Shown piece by piece: positions 7,809 to 16,942 of a stretch of 64,000 bases of DNA. Source of the stretch: Paractinoplanes ovalisporus. GTDB taxonomy: Bacteria > Actinomycetota > Actinomycetes > Mycobacteriales > Micromonosporaceae. The first letter of the stretch is position 1, and every line of letters begins with the position of its first letter. Made by a program: the position numbers and the translations under genes. The stretch spans positions 52,303 through 116,302 of the forward strand of contig NZ_JAENHP010000030.1 in NCBI RefSeq assembly GCF_016834655.1, given 5' to 3'. The notes under the pieces are model-generated. The model made no database searches. It saw nothing but the letters and a program-made list of their open reading frames with translations, and was not told where the DNA came from.

Positions 7809-9463
7809 AGCGACGCCTGATTCCGGTTATCGTCCTGGCCATGGCCGCGATCCCGACCACCGCCGCGGCCCGCGACCGCCTGGCCGGGATGACCCTGGCC
7901 GAGAAGGTCGGGCAGATGGTCGTCTCGTACGTCTACGGCGACTCGGCGACCACGGTCTCGGCCGCCGACGCCGCGGCCAACGAGGCCATGTTCGGCGCGG
8001 GCGTCACCACCGGCGCCCAGGCCGTCGAGAAATACCACCTGGGCGGCGTCATCTACTTCACGTGGAGCCGCAACCTCACGAACCCGCCGCAGATCGCCGC
8101 CCTCTCCAACGGGCTGCAGCGGGCGGCGCTGGCCGACACCGGGATCCCGCTGCAGATCAGCACCGACCAGGAGGGCGGCACGGTCAACCGGATCGGGGCG
8201 CCGCTGGCGATCTCGCCCGGCAACATGGCCATCGGTGCCACGTTCGACCCCCGTACGGCCTATGACGCGGCCAAGGTGAGCGGCACCGAGCTGCGCGCGC
8301 TCGGCATCACGGTCACCCACGCCCCGGTCGTCGACGTCAACACCAACCCGCGTAACGCCGCCGACGGGGTGCGGGCGTTCAGCGACCGTACGGCGCATGT
8401 CGCCACCTTCGGCGTCGCGGCCGAGCGGGGCTATCGGGCGGCCGGCATCGGCACGACGGCCAAGCACTTCCCGGGCCTGGGCGACACCACGGTCAACACC
8501 GACAACGGGGTCGCGGTGACCGACGAGACCCGCGAGCAGATCCTGCGCACCCACGTACCACCGTTCCGGGCGGTCATCGCGGCCGGCGCCGAGAGCATCA
8601 TGGCGGCCCACATCGTCGCCCCGTCGCTCGACCCGACCGGCGTCCCGGCCAGCCTGTCCCGCCCGATCATCACCGGCCTGCTGCGCGAGCAACTGGGCTT
8701 CGACGGCGTCGTGGTGACCGACGCCCTCGAAGCCGCGGCGCTCGAGGACTACACCGACGAGCAGGTGATTGTCGGGGCCGTGCGGGCCGGCGTCGACCAG
8801 CTGCTGATGCCGCGCAGCGTGCCCGGCGCGATCCGGATCCTGCTCGACGCCGTCGAGTCCGGCCAGATCAGCGAGCGCCGCATCGACCAGTCCGTCCGCC
8901 GCATCCTCAAGACCAAGAAGACCGGTTCCCCGTACGTCACTGAGCCGCCCGTCGTGGGCGCACCGACCGCAGTGGACACGATGAACCGGATCGCCGCCCG
9001 CTCGATCACCACGCTCCGCTCGGCGGCCCTCCCACTCCGGGCAGGCCAGAAGGTGCTGGTCACCGGCTGGGGCGTGGGCACCACAACCAACCTGGCGGCC
9101 GCGCTCGGGGCCACCCGCCTCTACACCGGCTCGCCCACCGAGGCCGTGATAGCCCAGGCCGTCACCGCCGCCACCCAGCACGACGTCACCGTGGTCACCA
9201 CGTCCAACGTGTGGGCCGACCCGACCCAGGTCAAGCTGGTGCAGGCGCTGCTGGCCACCGGCCAGCCGATCGTCGTGGTCGCCGTGCAGACCCCGTACGA
9301 CCTGGCCTCGTTCCCGGCCGCGCCCACCTTCGTCGCCGCGTACGGCTACCAGCCCCCGACAGTCGCCGCGCTGGCCGCCGTCCTGCGCGGCCAGGCCAGG
9401 GCCTCGGGGCGTTTGCCGGTCACGATCGAGGGCCTGTACCCGTACGGCTACCGCGCCCACTGA
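7805..9463 (+). CDS. Secreted glycoside hydrolase family 3 protein (NagZ-like)
   Basis: 552 residues from a GTG start overlapping the previous stop. A Sec signal peptide is visible (MKRRLIPVIVLAMAAIPTTA, cleavage near AAA). The GH3 barrel has TDQEGG, KHFPGLGDT and the nucleophile Asp in VVTDALEAAAL. The loop that in canonical NagZ reads D-S-H (His/Asp acid-base dyad) here reads T-D-N, so the usual catalytic His is absent. A C-terminal GH3-C-like domain follows. The likely substrate is peptidoglycan-derived GlcNAc-MurNAc or another beta-glycoside. A second GH3 gene is present at 41.3 kb. Confidence 0.8.
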   Translation: MKRRLIPVIVLAMAAIPTTAAARDRLAGMTLAEKVGQMVVSYVYGDSATTVSAADAAANEAMFGAGVTTGAQAVEKYHLGGVIYFTWSRNLTNPPQIAALSNGLQRAALADTGIPLQISTDQEGGTVNRIGAPLAISPGNMAIGATFDPRTAYDAAKVSGTELRALGITVTHAPVVDVNTNPRNAADGVRAFSDRTAHVATFGVAAERGYRAAGIGTTAKHFPGLGDTTVNTDNGVAVTDETREQILRTHVPPFRAVIAAGAESIMAAHIVAPSLDPTGVPASLSRPIITGLLREQLGFDGVVVTDALEAAALEDYTDEQVIVGAVRAGVDQLLMPRSVPGAIRILLDAVESGQISERRIDQSVRRILKTKKTGSPYVTEPPVVGAPTAVDTMNRIAARSITTLRSAALPLRAGQKVLVTGWGVGTTTNLAAALGATRLYTGSPTEAVIAQAVTAATQHDVTVVTTSNVWADPTQVKLVQALLATGQPIVVVAVQTPYDLASFPAAPTFVAAYGYQPPTVAALAAVLRGQARASGRLPVTIEGLYPYGYRAH

Positions 9464-9508
9464 AGTCGTCCACAGCCCACCCACGCCGGGCTTGACAAAG
9501 GCGTAGCG

Positions 9509-9540
9509 TCCCCCACCGAGTCCCCGTGGTGGGTGGGGGA
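9509..9540 (+). terminator. Terminator-like hairpin after GH3 gene
   Basis: TCCCCCACC (9509-9517) pairs with GGTGGGGGA (9532-9540) over 9 bp, 45 bp after the GH3 stop, without a T-tract. It separates the GH3 unit from the padR promoter. Confidence 0.45.
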
Positions 9541-9566
9541 TAGGGATGGCCGACTCCCGAGATCAA

Positions 9567-9612
9567 CAACCTTATATTCGCGGGCGTATACTCGTACGCG
9601 AATAAGGGGTTG
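9567..9612. promoter_or_regulatory. Extended palindrome, probable PadR autoregulatory operator
   Basis: Inverted repeat with arms CAACCTTATATTCGCG and CGCGAATAAGGGGTTG. The inner core is ATTCGCG (9576-9582) / CGCGAAT (9597-9603) with a nested GCGTA/TACGC. It is AT-rich compared with its surroundings, ends at the Shine-Dalgarno of the padR gene and probably covers its promoter, as expected for autorepression. Confidence 0.55.
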
Positions 9613-9615
9613 ATC

Positions 9616-10191
9616 GTGAAGAAACGCCGTGTGGGCAATCTGCTGGCGCTCGGGGTGCTCTCGGTGCTGGCCTATCGCCCCATGCACCCCTACGAGATGG
9701 CCGGCACCCTGCGCGGCTGGGGCAAGGATCGTGACCTCGGCATCAAGTGGGGCTCGCTCTACACGGTCGTGCGCAACCTGGCCCGCCACGAGCTCATCGC
9801 CGAGGTCGAGACCGTGCGCGAGGGCGCCCGCCCTGAACGCACCGTCTATCGCCTCACCGACGAGGGCCGCGCCGAGCTGTTCGACTGGACGCGGGAGCTG
9901 CTCACCACGGGTGAGCCCTTCCGCGCCGGCCTGTCTCTGCTCTCGGTCGTGCCTCCGGACGACGCCGTCGTGCTGCTGCAACAGCACGCCGACGCGCTGG
10001 CGGCCCGCATCGCCGAGCTTCGCGACCAGCTGGAGCGCGAGACCGCGCCCCGGCTGTTCCTCGTGGAGGTCGAGTACGACATCGCCATGGCCACCGCCGA
10101 GGCGGTCTGGACCGGCGCGCTGCGCGACGAGATCACCCGCGGCACCTTCGACGGACTGGAGGCCTGGAAGAGCCATCACGAACCCCGGTGA
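9616..10191 (+). CDS. PadR-family transcriptional regulator
   Basis: 191 residues from a GTG placed 6 bp after AAGGGG. The N-terminal winged helix-turn-helix (residues 8-85, with MHPYEMAGTLRGWG, SLYTVVRNL and VYRLTDEGR) is typical of PadR. The C-terminal helical domain (about 100-185) resembles the PadR-C dimerisation domain. The palindrome immediately upstream suggests self-repression. Downstream, a FAD monooxygenase follows after 131 bp and may be a target. Confidence 0.85.
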   Translation: MKKRRVGNLLALGVLSVLAYRPMHPYEMAGTLRGWGKDRDLGIKWGSLYTVVRNLARHELIAEVETVREGARPERTVYRLTDEGRAELFDWTRELLTTGEPFRAGLSLLSVVPPDDAVVLLQQHADALAARIAELRDQLERETAPRLFLVEVEYDIAMATAEAVWTGALRDEITRGTFDGLEAWKSHHEPR

Positions 10192-10322
10192 CCTGCTGCA
10201 ACAGGCCACCGGGGCGGAACCCCTCGAGCACGACCGCGGAACGGCCCGGCCCGATAGGCGGCAACCACAGGATATCCGGGTCCTTCCGCGGTGACCTGTC
10301 ACCGACACCGGAGGGAATCACC

Positions 10323-11444
10323 ATGTCCGCCATCCGCACGGCCGTCGTCATCGGCGGCGGCATCGCCGGGCCCGTCGCCGCGCTCGCGCTGCGCAAGGCC
10401 GGAATAGAGGCGACCGTCTTCGAGGCCTACGACACCCCGGCCGACGACGTCGGCGGCACGCTCGCCATCGCGCCCAACGGCCTGGCTGCCCTCGAGATAG
10501 TCGGGGCCGCCGACGCGGTCCGGGCCGTCTCCCACCGTGGCGACCGCCAGATCATGAGCATCGGCCGCCGCATGGTGGAGCTCCCCGGCCCGGGGGCGCT
10601 GCACGTGATCCGGCGCAGCGACCTGCACCGCATCCTCCGCGACCGGGCCGGCGTGATCCCGGGCCGGCGGTTGATCTCCGCGAGCGACCGCGATGGACAG
10701 GTCACCGCGACCTTCGCCGACGGCCACACCGCTACCGCGGACGTTCTGATCGGGGCGGACGGCGTCCACTCGACCGTGCGCCGGCTGATCGACCCGAACG
10801 CGCCCGGCCCCCGCTACACCGGGATGATCGGCCTCGAGGGGCACTCGACGGCCGAGGTTCCGGCCCCGCCCGGCACCATGACGTTCGCCTTCGGCAAGCG
10901 CGCGTACTACCTGTACTGGCCCGCGGCCGGCGGTGGCACCATGTTCGGCATCAACCTGCCACGCCCGGCCGGCTTCACCACCGACGACTGGCCCGCCCTG
11001 CTCCGCGAGGTCTACGGTGACGACTCGCCCGGCGCCGAGCTGATCGCGCACGCCGACCAGTTGCAGGTCAACGGGCCGCTGCACATCATGCCCCCGGTGC
11101 CGCGCTGGCATCGCGGGCGCATGGTGCTGACCGGCGACGCCGTGCACGCACCGTCCAACTCGTCCGGACAGGGCGCCAGCCTGGCCATCGAGAGCGCGAT
11201 CGTGCTGGCCCGCTGTCTGCGCGACGAGACCACGGTCGAAAGAGCCTTCCGCGCGTACGAGTCCCGGCGCCGCCCGCGGGTGGAGGCGATCGCCGCGCAG
11301 GCCGCGAAGATCAACCACGCCAAGGTGCCCGGTCCAGTCGCGCGGGCGCTGCTTCCGTACGTGATGCCGCTGTTCCTGCGGCTCGCCGGCGGCACCGGGA
11401 AGACCCTGCGCTACCGGATCGACTGGGCTGAGCCTGTCCGATAG
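10323..11444 (+). CDS. FAD-dependent monooxygenase
   Basis: 373 residues; the ATG at 10323 follows GGAGGGA at good spacing. The N-terminal dinucleotide motif VVIGGGIAGPVAALALRKAG binds FAD. DVLIGADGVHSTVR (the DG motif) and VLTGDAVHAPSNSSGQGASLAIE (the GD motif) identify a group A aromatic-hydroxylase-like monooxygenase. The substrate cannot be told. Its position after padR suggests a phenolic or drug-like inducer/substrate pair. Confidence 0.85.
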   Translation: MSAIRTAVVIGGGIAGPVAALALRKAGIEATVFEAYDTPADDVGGTLAIAPNGLAALEIVGAADAVRAVSHRGDRQIMSIGRRMVELPGPGALHVIRRSDLHRILRDRAGVIPGRRLISASDRDGQVTATFADGHTATADVLIGADGVHSTVRRLIDPNAPGPRYTGMIGLEGHSTAEVPAPPGTMTFAFGKRAYYLYWPAAGGGTMFGINLPRPAGFTTDDWPALLREVYGDDSPGAELIAHADQLQVNGPLHIMPPVPRWHRGRMVLTGDAVHAPSNSSGQGASLAIESAIVLARCLRDETTVERAFRAYESRRRPRVEAIAAQAAKINHAKVPGPVARALLPYVMPLFLRLAGGTGKTLRYRIDWAEPVR

Positions 11445-11483
11445 GCGCTATGCCGAGCCGGTCCCGCTGCTTAGCCTGAGCGC

Positions 11484-14042
11484 GTGACTCCGCTTCTGGA
11501 GCGGTCGGCCGAGCTGCGTGCCCTCGACGGCCTGCTCGCCGGTAGTGCCGCCGGTGGACGCGTCGCCGTGGTCAGTGGGGAGGCCGGGGCCGGCAAGTCC
11601 ACGTTGGTGGCCGCGTTCGCCGAGGCGGCCGGTCCGCGTGCGCAGGTGCTGTGGGGCGCCTGCGATCCGCTGCTGACGCCGCGTGCGCTCGGGCCGCTGC
11701 ACGACATCGCGCGGCGGCTCGGCGGCCGGCTCCGCGAGCGGATCGCCGAGGGGCCCCGCGGTGAGGTGTTCGACCTGCTGCTCGAGGCGCTCGACCGGCC
11801 GCCGCGGGCCGCTCGGCCGGTGGTCGTCCTGGAAGATCTGCACTGGGCCGACGAGGCCACACTCGACATGGTGGCGTTCCTCGGGCGGCGCCTCGCCCTG
11901 TGCCGGGCCCTGCTGCTGATCACCTATCGCGAGGACGAGATCGGCCCCGACCACCGGCTGCGCGCCGTCCTGGCCGGACTGCCGCCGGGCCTGCTGCGCC
12001 GGATCAGCCTGCCGCCGCTCACCGTGGACGCGGTCGCCGAACTCGCCCGCCGGGCCGGCCGGGACGCGCCCGGCGTCCACGAGACGACCGGCGGCAACCC
12101 GCTGCTGGTCACCGAGGTGCTGGCCGCGCCGGCCGAGGGCGTGCCGCCGACCGTCCGCGATCTGATTCTGAGCCGGTTGGCCACCCTCACCGCGAACGCC
12201 CGCGAGGTCGCCTGCCTGGTGTCGGTGGCACCCTCGCACGCGGGCCCCGAACTGCTGGGCGACCGGCTGGCCGAGGTCGACGAATGCCTCGCGCGGGGTG
12301 TGCTGACCGCGCGGGGCGGCGGCGTCGCGTTCCGCCACGAGCTGTTGCGCCGGGCGGTCGAGGAGAGCCTTTCCCCCGTACGCCGGCAGGCCCTGCACGC
12401 CGAGATCCTGAGCGCGTACGAGGCGCAGCCCGGCGTCGACCCGGCCGCGCTCGTGCACCACGCCCACCACGCCGGCGACCCCAAGGCGGTGCTGCGCTGG
12501 GCCCCGGTGGCCGCCCGCCGGGCCGCCTCGCTGGGGGCGTACCGGCAGGCCGCCGCGCACTATGCGCTGGCCCTGCCACTGGCCGCTGATCACCCCGTAC
12601 GGGATCGGGCGGCTCTTCTCGAGGAGTATTCGGTCGCGGCTTATCACGGCGGGCTGACCGAGGCCCTCGACGCCAGCCGGGCCGCGCTGGCCCTGCGTGC
12701 CGAGCTCGACGAGCCCGTGCCGACCGGGGTCGCGTTGCGCTGGGTGTCCCGGCTGAGCTGGTGGAACGGCCGCCCCGACGAGGCCCGCGAGCTCGGCTTC
12801 CGGGCGGTCGAGGTGCTCGAGCGACAGCCGCCCGGGCCCGAACTGGCCGCCGCCTACAGCAACCTGTCCCAGCTGTTCATGCTGCGTGACGAGAACGCCG
12901 CGGCGATCGCATGGGCCACCCGCGCGACCGAGCTGGCCCAGCGCCTGGGTGACTTCGACACCGAGGTCCACGCGCTGATCAACATCGGCTCGGCCCGGCT
13001 GCACCGGGGTGACGCGACCGGGGTGGGCGACCTGCGGCGGGCCCACGAGCGGGCGGTCGCGGCCGGGCTCGACGACCACGCCGGGCGCGCCCTGACCAAC
13101 CTGGCCAGCAGCGCCGTCGACTGGCACGACCTGGCCGTCGCCGAGCAGACCCTGGACCGGATCATCCCGTTCCTGACCGCGCGCGACCTCGACGGCTACA
13201 CCCGTCACCTGCTCGGCCACCGGGCCCGCCTGCACCTCGCCCGGTGCGACTGGGCCGCGGCCGCCGACGACGCCGAGCAGGCCCTGACCGGCCCGCCCAT
13301 GCACGGCGGCGGCCTCGTGCCGGCCCTGGTCGCCCGGGCGTTGCTGCGGGTCCGGCGCGACGCGCCGGGCGCCCTCGACGACGCGCGGCGGGCCACCGAG
13401 CGTGGCTACCCCACCGGTGAGTCCCAGTTCGTCTGCCCGCCCGCGGCCGCGCTGGCCGAGGCGTACTGGCTGGCCGGCGACCTTTCCGCGGCCGCCGCCG
13501 AGGCCCGCCGGGGTCTCGAGGTCGCGCTGCGGGCCGAGCAGCCCTGGTTCATCGGCGAGCTCGCGTTCTGGCTGTGGCGCAGCGGCGACCCGGCCCCGGC
13601 CCCACCGGGCGCGGCCGAACCGTTCCGCCTGCTGATCAACGGCGACTGGCGGGCCGCGGCGGCCCAGTTCGATCAGCTGGGCAGCCCGTATCAGGCCGCG
13701 GTGGCCCGTTCGCAGGGTGACGCCGCCGCCGCTCTGCGCGTCTTCGACCGCCTGGGCGCCACCGCCCCGGCCCGGCAGCTGCGCTCCTCCCTGCGTGAAC
13801 GCGGCCTGCCGGTGCCCCGCGGCCCGCGCGCCGCCACGACCGCCGACTCGACCGGCTTGACCGGCCGCCAACGCGAGGTGCTGAAACTGCTGGCCGAGGG
13901 CCTGAGCAACGCCGACATCGCGTCCCGCCTCACCCTGTCGACTAAGACGGTCGACCACCACGTCTCCGCCGTGCTGGCAAAGCTGGGCGTCTCATCTCGC
14001 GGTAAGGCCGCGGCCGAGGCCCGATCCCGCGGTCTGCTCTAG
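11484..14042 (+). CDS. Large ATP-binding LuxR-family regulator (LAL type)
   Basis: 852 residues from GTG. An N-terminal AAA domain has Walker A GEAGAGKST near residues 32-40 and Walker-B-like PVVVLEDLHWAD. The middle is TPR-like helical repeats (about 300-750). The C-terminus is a LuxR helix-turn-helix (LTGRQREVLKLLAEGLSNADIASRL, then STKTVDHHVSAVLAKLGV). LAL regulators activate sugar-use or secondary-metabolite genes, but no target is obvious here. Its TAG stop shares a CTAG with the stop of the convergent tetR gene. Confidence 0.88.
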   Translation: MTPLLERSAELRALDGLLAGSAAGGRVAVVSGEAGAGKSTLVAAFAEAAGPRAQVLWGACDPLLTPRALGPLHDIARRLGGRLRERIAEGPRGEVFDLLLEALDRPPRAARPVVVLEDLHWADEATLDMVAFLGRRLALCRALLLITYREDEIGPDHRLRAVLAGLPPGLLRRISLPPLTVDAVAELARRAGRDAPGVHETTGGNPLLVTEVLAAPAEGVPPTVRDLILSRLATLTANAREVACLVSVAPSHAGPELLGDRLAEVDECLARGVLTARGGGVAFRHELLRRAVEESLSPVRRQALHAEILSAYEAQPGVDPAALVHHAHHAGDPKAVLRWAPVAARRAASLGAYRQAAAHYALALPLAADHPVRDRAALLEEYSVAAYHGGLTEALDASRAALALRAELDEPVPTGVALRWVSRLSWWNGRPDEARELGFRAVEVLERQPPGPELAAAYSNLSQLFMLRDENAAAIAWATRATELAQRLGDFDTEVHALINIGSARLHRGDATGVGDLRRAHERAVAAGLDDHAGRALTNLASSAVDWHDLAVAEQTLDRIIPFLTARDLDGYTRHLLGHRARLHLARCDWAAAADDAEQALTGPPMHGGGLVPALVARALLRVRRDAPGALDDARRATERGYPTGESQFVCPPAAALAEAYWLAGDLSAAAAEARRGLEVALRAEQPWFIGELAFWLWRSGDPAPAPPGAAEPFRLLINGDWRAAAAQFDQLGSPYQAAVARSQGDAAAALRVFDRLGATAPARQLRSSLRERGLPVPRGPRAATTADSTGLTGRQREVLKLLAEGLSNADIASRLTLSTKTVDHHVSAVLAKLGVSSRGKAAAEARSRGLL

Positions 14043-14617
14043 AGCGTGTCCCGCGACGGGGTGACGCGGTCGCGGATGCTGTCGAGCACTGCCTCCGCCG
14101 CCCACGCGGCGGCGTCGGCGATGTCCCGCCGGTCCATGCCGAACTCGCGGCGGTACGTCACCCACGTCCCGACCGAGTCGAGGTGGGACAGGGCCGCGAT
14201 GACCGCCCGGCGCTGCGCCGCGTCGAGGGCGGGCACCTCGGCGTCCAGCAGCCGCTCGAGCTGCGCCCGGCCGGGCGACGGCGCCGCGCCGCTCACGCCC
14301 CGCATCGCGGTCTCGGCGACGACGTGCGCGAGCTCCGGCCGCGCGTCGTACCGCTCCATCGCCTCGCGGATCGCGAGGGGGACATCGAAGATCGAATGCG
14401 ACTCCTCGCGGGCGAACAGCGTCGCCTCGATCCACGCCGCGGTCGCCAGCAGCAGGTCGACGCGGGTGGGGTAGTTGCGGAACACCGTGCGCTCGGCGAT
14501 GCCGGCCCGGCGCGCGATGACCCGGTACGACACGTCGTCGCTCCCGAGTTCCTCGATCAGTCCGGCGTACGCGGCGAGGATCGCCTCCTGCGTGCCGCTG
14601 AGCTCCGGAACGGTCAC
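14039..14617 (-). CDS. TetR-family regulator (second of two)
   Basis: 192 residues from a GTG that overlaps the stop of the previous tetR gene (GTGA). The N-terminal TetR helix-turn-helix includes VSYRVIARRAGIAERTVFRNYPTRVDLL (about residues 28-55). The C-terminal ligand domain is unlike known classes. It resembles the neighbouring TetR in organisation and may be an ancient duplicate, though they differ in the ligand domain. Its stop overlaps the convergent LuxR gene in a CTAG. Confidence 0.8.
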   Translation of the reverse strand: MTVPELSGTQEAILAAYAGLIEELGSDDVSYRVIARRAGIAERTVFRNYPTRVDLLLATAAWIEATLFAREESHSIFDVPLAIREAMERYDARPELAHVVAETAMRGVSGAAPSPGRAQLERLLDAEVPALDAAQRRAVIAALSHLDSVGTWVTYRREFGMDRRDIADAAAWAAEAVLDSIRDRVTPSRDTL

Positions 14618-15183
14618 GGCTCGGCCCACGTCGGGTCGGGAAGCTTGGCCAGCACAGTGTCGACGGCCCGGTCGAACGCGTCGCAGATGTCGCCGGCGTC
14701 CAGGTCGAAGCCCGTACGCAGGCGGGCCCAGAACATCGCCGACGAGAAGTAGCGCAAACAGGCCGCGATCCGCCGCCGGTCCCGCCGGTTGAGCGTCGGC
14801 GCCGCCACGTCGAGCATCGCCTCGATCGCCCGGGTGATGTAGGTCGGCTCGGTGTCGAGCGTCGGCGAGATCGCGGACGCCCGGGCGCCGACGTACGCGA
14901 AGGCGGGCAGCGTGTCGAAGGCCCGGAAACGCTCGTGCACGGCGGCGCGGAAGTCGGACACGGTCACGAACGGCGGCAGCGGGAAGCGGGTCTGCTCGAT
15001 CCAGTTCGAGAGCGCGGCGAGCAGGTGCGCGCGCGTGGGGTACTGGCGGTAGATCGTGCGCTCCGAGATGCCGACCTCGTCGGCGAGGGCACGGTAGGAG
15101 ATGTCGTCGAACATGCGCTCGCGCAGCAGCACCGCGGCGCTCGCGAGAATCGCGGTCGCGGTGTCGACCGGCTCCTCCATCAC
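14614..15183 (-). CDS. TetR-family regulator (first of two)
   Basis: 189 residues. The helix-turn-helix region DISYRALADEVGISERTIYRQYPTRAHLL lies at about residues 27-55. Its start overlaps the stop of the NCS1 permease gene, so permease and both regulators are translationally coupled. The likely role is sensing the transported compound or a product of it, and controlling the permease/urt unit. Confidence 0.8.
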   Translation of the reverse strand: MMEEPVDTATAILASAAVLLRERMFDDISYRALADEVGISERTIYRQYPTRAHLLAALSNWIEQTRFPLPPFVTVSDFRAAVHERFRAFDTLPAFAYVGARASAISPTLDTEPTYITRAIEAMLDVAAPTLNRRDRRRIAACLRYFSSAMFWARLRTGFDLDAGDICDAFDRAVDTVLAKLPDPTWAEP

Positions 15184-16886
15184 GTCTCTCCCCGTCGTTG
15201 GGATGCCCGGCGTTGGGATGCCCGGCGGGCGGTCGCCCAGCGCGGGGGCCCGGTGACTTCCGGAGGGAGCACGTACTGGTCGGAATCGTCGAGTGTGAGC
15301 GCCAGCGACGAGACGTATTGCACCTGGCCGTGCGGTCCTCTCTCAGCCGAGGCCAGCATATCCGGCCGCTCGAAGGTATACCCGGTGACGTGGCAGCGGA
15401 GCCGCTCGCCCGAGGGGTTGCCGTCGGCGTCGAACCGGGGGGAGTCGATGCCGTCGGAGCGGCGGCGCAGGTAGTAGCGCCCCCGCGTGGCGACGGCCAT
15501 GACCGGCGTGGTGACGATCGCGACACCGATCGCGATGAGCACCGAGAACGGCTTGACCGCGGCGCCGAGCAGCCCGGAGAACGCGAGCAGCGACAGCACC
15601 GAGGCGAGCCCCACCGACACGAGCCCGACCGGGTTCCAGTCGTGCAGCATGCCGCGCCGGAACTCGGGGTAGCGCGGCGAGATGCGCAGCACCCACTTGT
15701 TGATCGCGATGTCGGTGGCGATCGTCACGAGCCACGCCATGACGACGTTCGCGTACAGGCTCAGCACGAAGGTGATGAGGGTGAAGACGTCCAGCATCAT
15801 GAGCACGTACGCGATCACGAGGTTGAACAGCACGAAGATCGTACGGCCCGGGTAGTGCTTGGCGGCCCGGGTGAAGACGTTCGACCACGCGAGCGAGCCC
15901 GAGTAGGCGTTGGTCACGTTGATCTTCACCTGCGCGACCACGATGAGCACGACGGCGAGGATGATCGCGAGCCAGTCGGGGATGAGGGTCTGGTACATCC
16001 CGACGAACTGCTTGACGGGTTCGGTCGCGCGGTGCCCGAGGTCGGGGTCGATCTTCACCAGCAGATAGACGGCGAGAAACACCCCGATCACCTGCTTGGT
16101 GCCACTGAAGATGACCCAGCCCGGCCCGGAGAACACGAACGACGTCCACCACGAGCGGGCGTTCGACCGCGTACGCGGTGGCATGGCGCGCAGATAGTCG
16201 ATCTGTTCCGCGAGCTGCGGGGTGAGGGCGAAGCACACGGCCGCGCTCGAGACGACGGCGCCGAAGCTGATCGAGCCGTCGGAGTTGCCGGTGAACGACG
16301 TGAAGGCGCGCACCGCCTCGGGGTCGGAGACGAGGATCCACAGCAGTGGCAGCAGGGCGAGGGCGAGCCACAGGGGCGTGGTCCAGAACTGCAGGCGTTC
16401 CAGCGCCCGCATGCCGTAGATGACGATCGGGATGACGACGACGGTCGAGATGAGGTAGCCCAGCCACAGAGGCAGGTCCGTCGCCACCTGCAGCCCCTGC
16501 GCCATGATGGCGCCCTCCAGGGCGAAGAAGATGCAGGTGAAGCCCGCGAAGATCACGGTCGTGATGATCGAGCCGTAGTAGCCGAACCCCGAACCCCGGG
16601 CGATGAGGTCGAGGTCGAGGTTGAAACGGGCGGCGTAGTAGGCGACGGGCACACCCACGACGAGGATGATGACCGACGCGAACAGGATGCCGAGCACGGC
16701 GTTGTCGGTGCCGTGGTCGATGCCGATGCTCGCGCCGATCGAGAAGTCGGCGAGGAACGCGATGGACCCGAGCGCGGTCGCGCCGACGGAGGCCGCGCTC
16801 CAGCGCCGGAAGGTGCGCGGCACATAGCGGAACGCGTAGTCCTCGAGGCTGTCCTCCGCGGCCGCACGCGCGTTGTCCGTCGACAC
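15180..16886 (-). CDS. NCS1-family permease (cytosine/purine/allantoin-type)
   Basis: 568 residues from GTG, with about 12 transmembrane segments between residues 35 and 480 and the early NCS1-like segment SIGASIGIDHGTDNAVLG. A soluble C-terminal extension of ~90 residues (after LRRRSDGIDSPRF) is not part of the usual NCS1 fold. The protein ends in a short repeated RRASQ, encoded by two tandem 15-bp copies at 15196-15225. It lies 56 bp downstream of urtE and may import a nitrogen source such as a purine, allantoin or related ureide. Confidence 0.75.
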   Translation of the reverse strand: MSTDNARAAAEDSLEDYAFRYVPRTFRRWSAASVGATALGSIAFLADFSIGASIGIDHGTDNAVLGILFASVIILVVGVPVAYYAARFNLDLDLIARGSGFGYYGSIITTVIFAGFTCIFFALEGAIMAQGLQVATDLPLWLGYLISTVVVIPIVIYGMRALERLQFWTTPLWLALALLPLLWILVSDPEAVRAFTSFTGNSDGSISFGAVVSSAAVCFALTPQLAEQIDYLRAMPPRTRSNARSWWTSFVFSGPGWVIFSGTKQVIGVFLAVYLLVKIDPDLGHRATEPVKQFVGMYQTLIPDWLAIILAVVLIVVAQVKINVTNAYSGSLAWSNVFTRAAKHYPGRTIFVLFNLVIAYVLMMLDVFTLITFVLSLYANVVMAWLVTIATDIAINKWVLRISPRYPEFRRGMLHDWNPVGLVSVGLASVLSLLAFSGLLGAAVKPFSVLIAIGVAIVTTPVMAVATRGRYYLRRRSDGIDSPRFDADGNPSGERLRCHVTGYTFERPDMLASAERGPHGQVQYVSSLALTLDDSDQYVLPPEVTGPPRWATARRASQRRASQRRGET

Positions 16887-16942
16887 AGGGCATAGTCGCT
16901 GTCCGGTGTTACGACGGCGTTGCGGATGTGGGTCACAGCGGC

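Noticed and set aside
7793..9484. 563-codon frame antisense to the first GH3 gene
   Set aside because: Gly/Arg/Asp-rich translation without motifs; the plus strand encodes a clear GH3 enzyme with signal peptide.
9616..14042. Secondary-metabolite gene cluster (monooxygenase plus LAL regulator)
   Set aside because: There are no core biosynthetic enzymes such as PKS, NRPS, terpene synthase or RiPP genes nearby; the two genes alone do not support a cluster.
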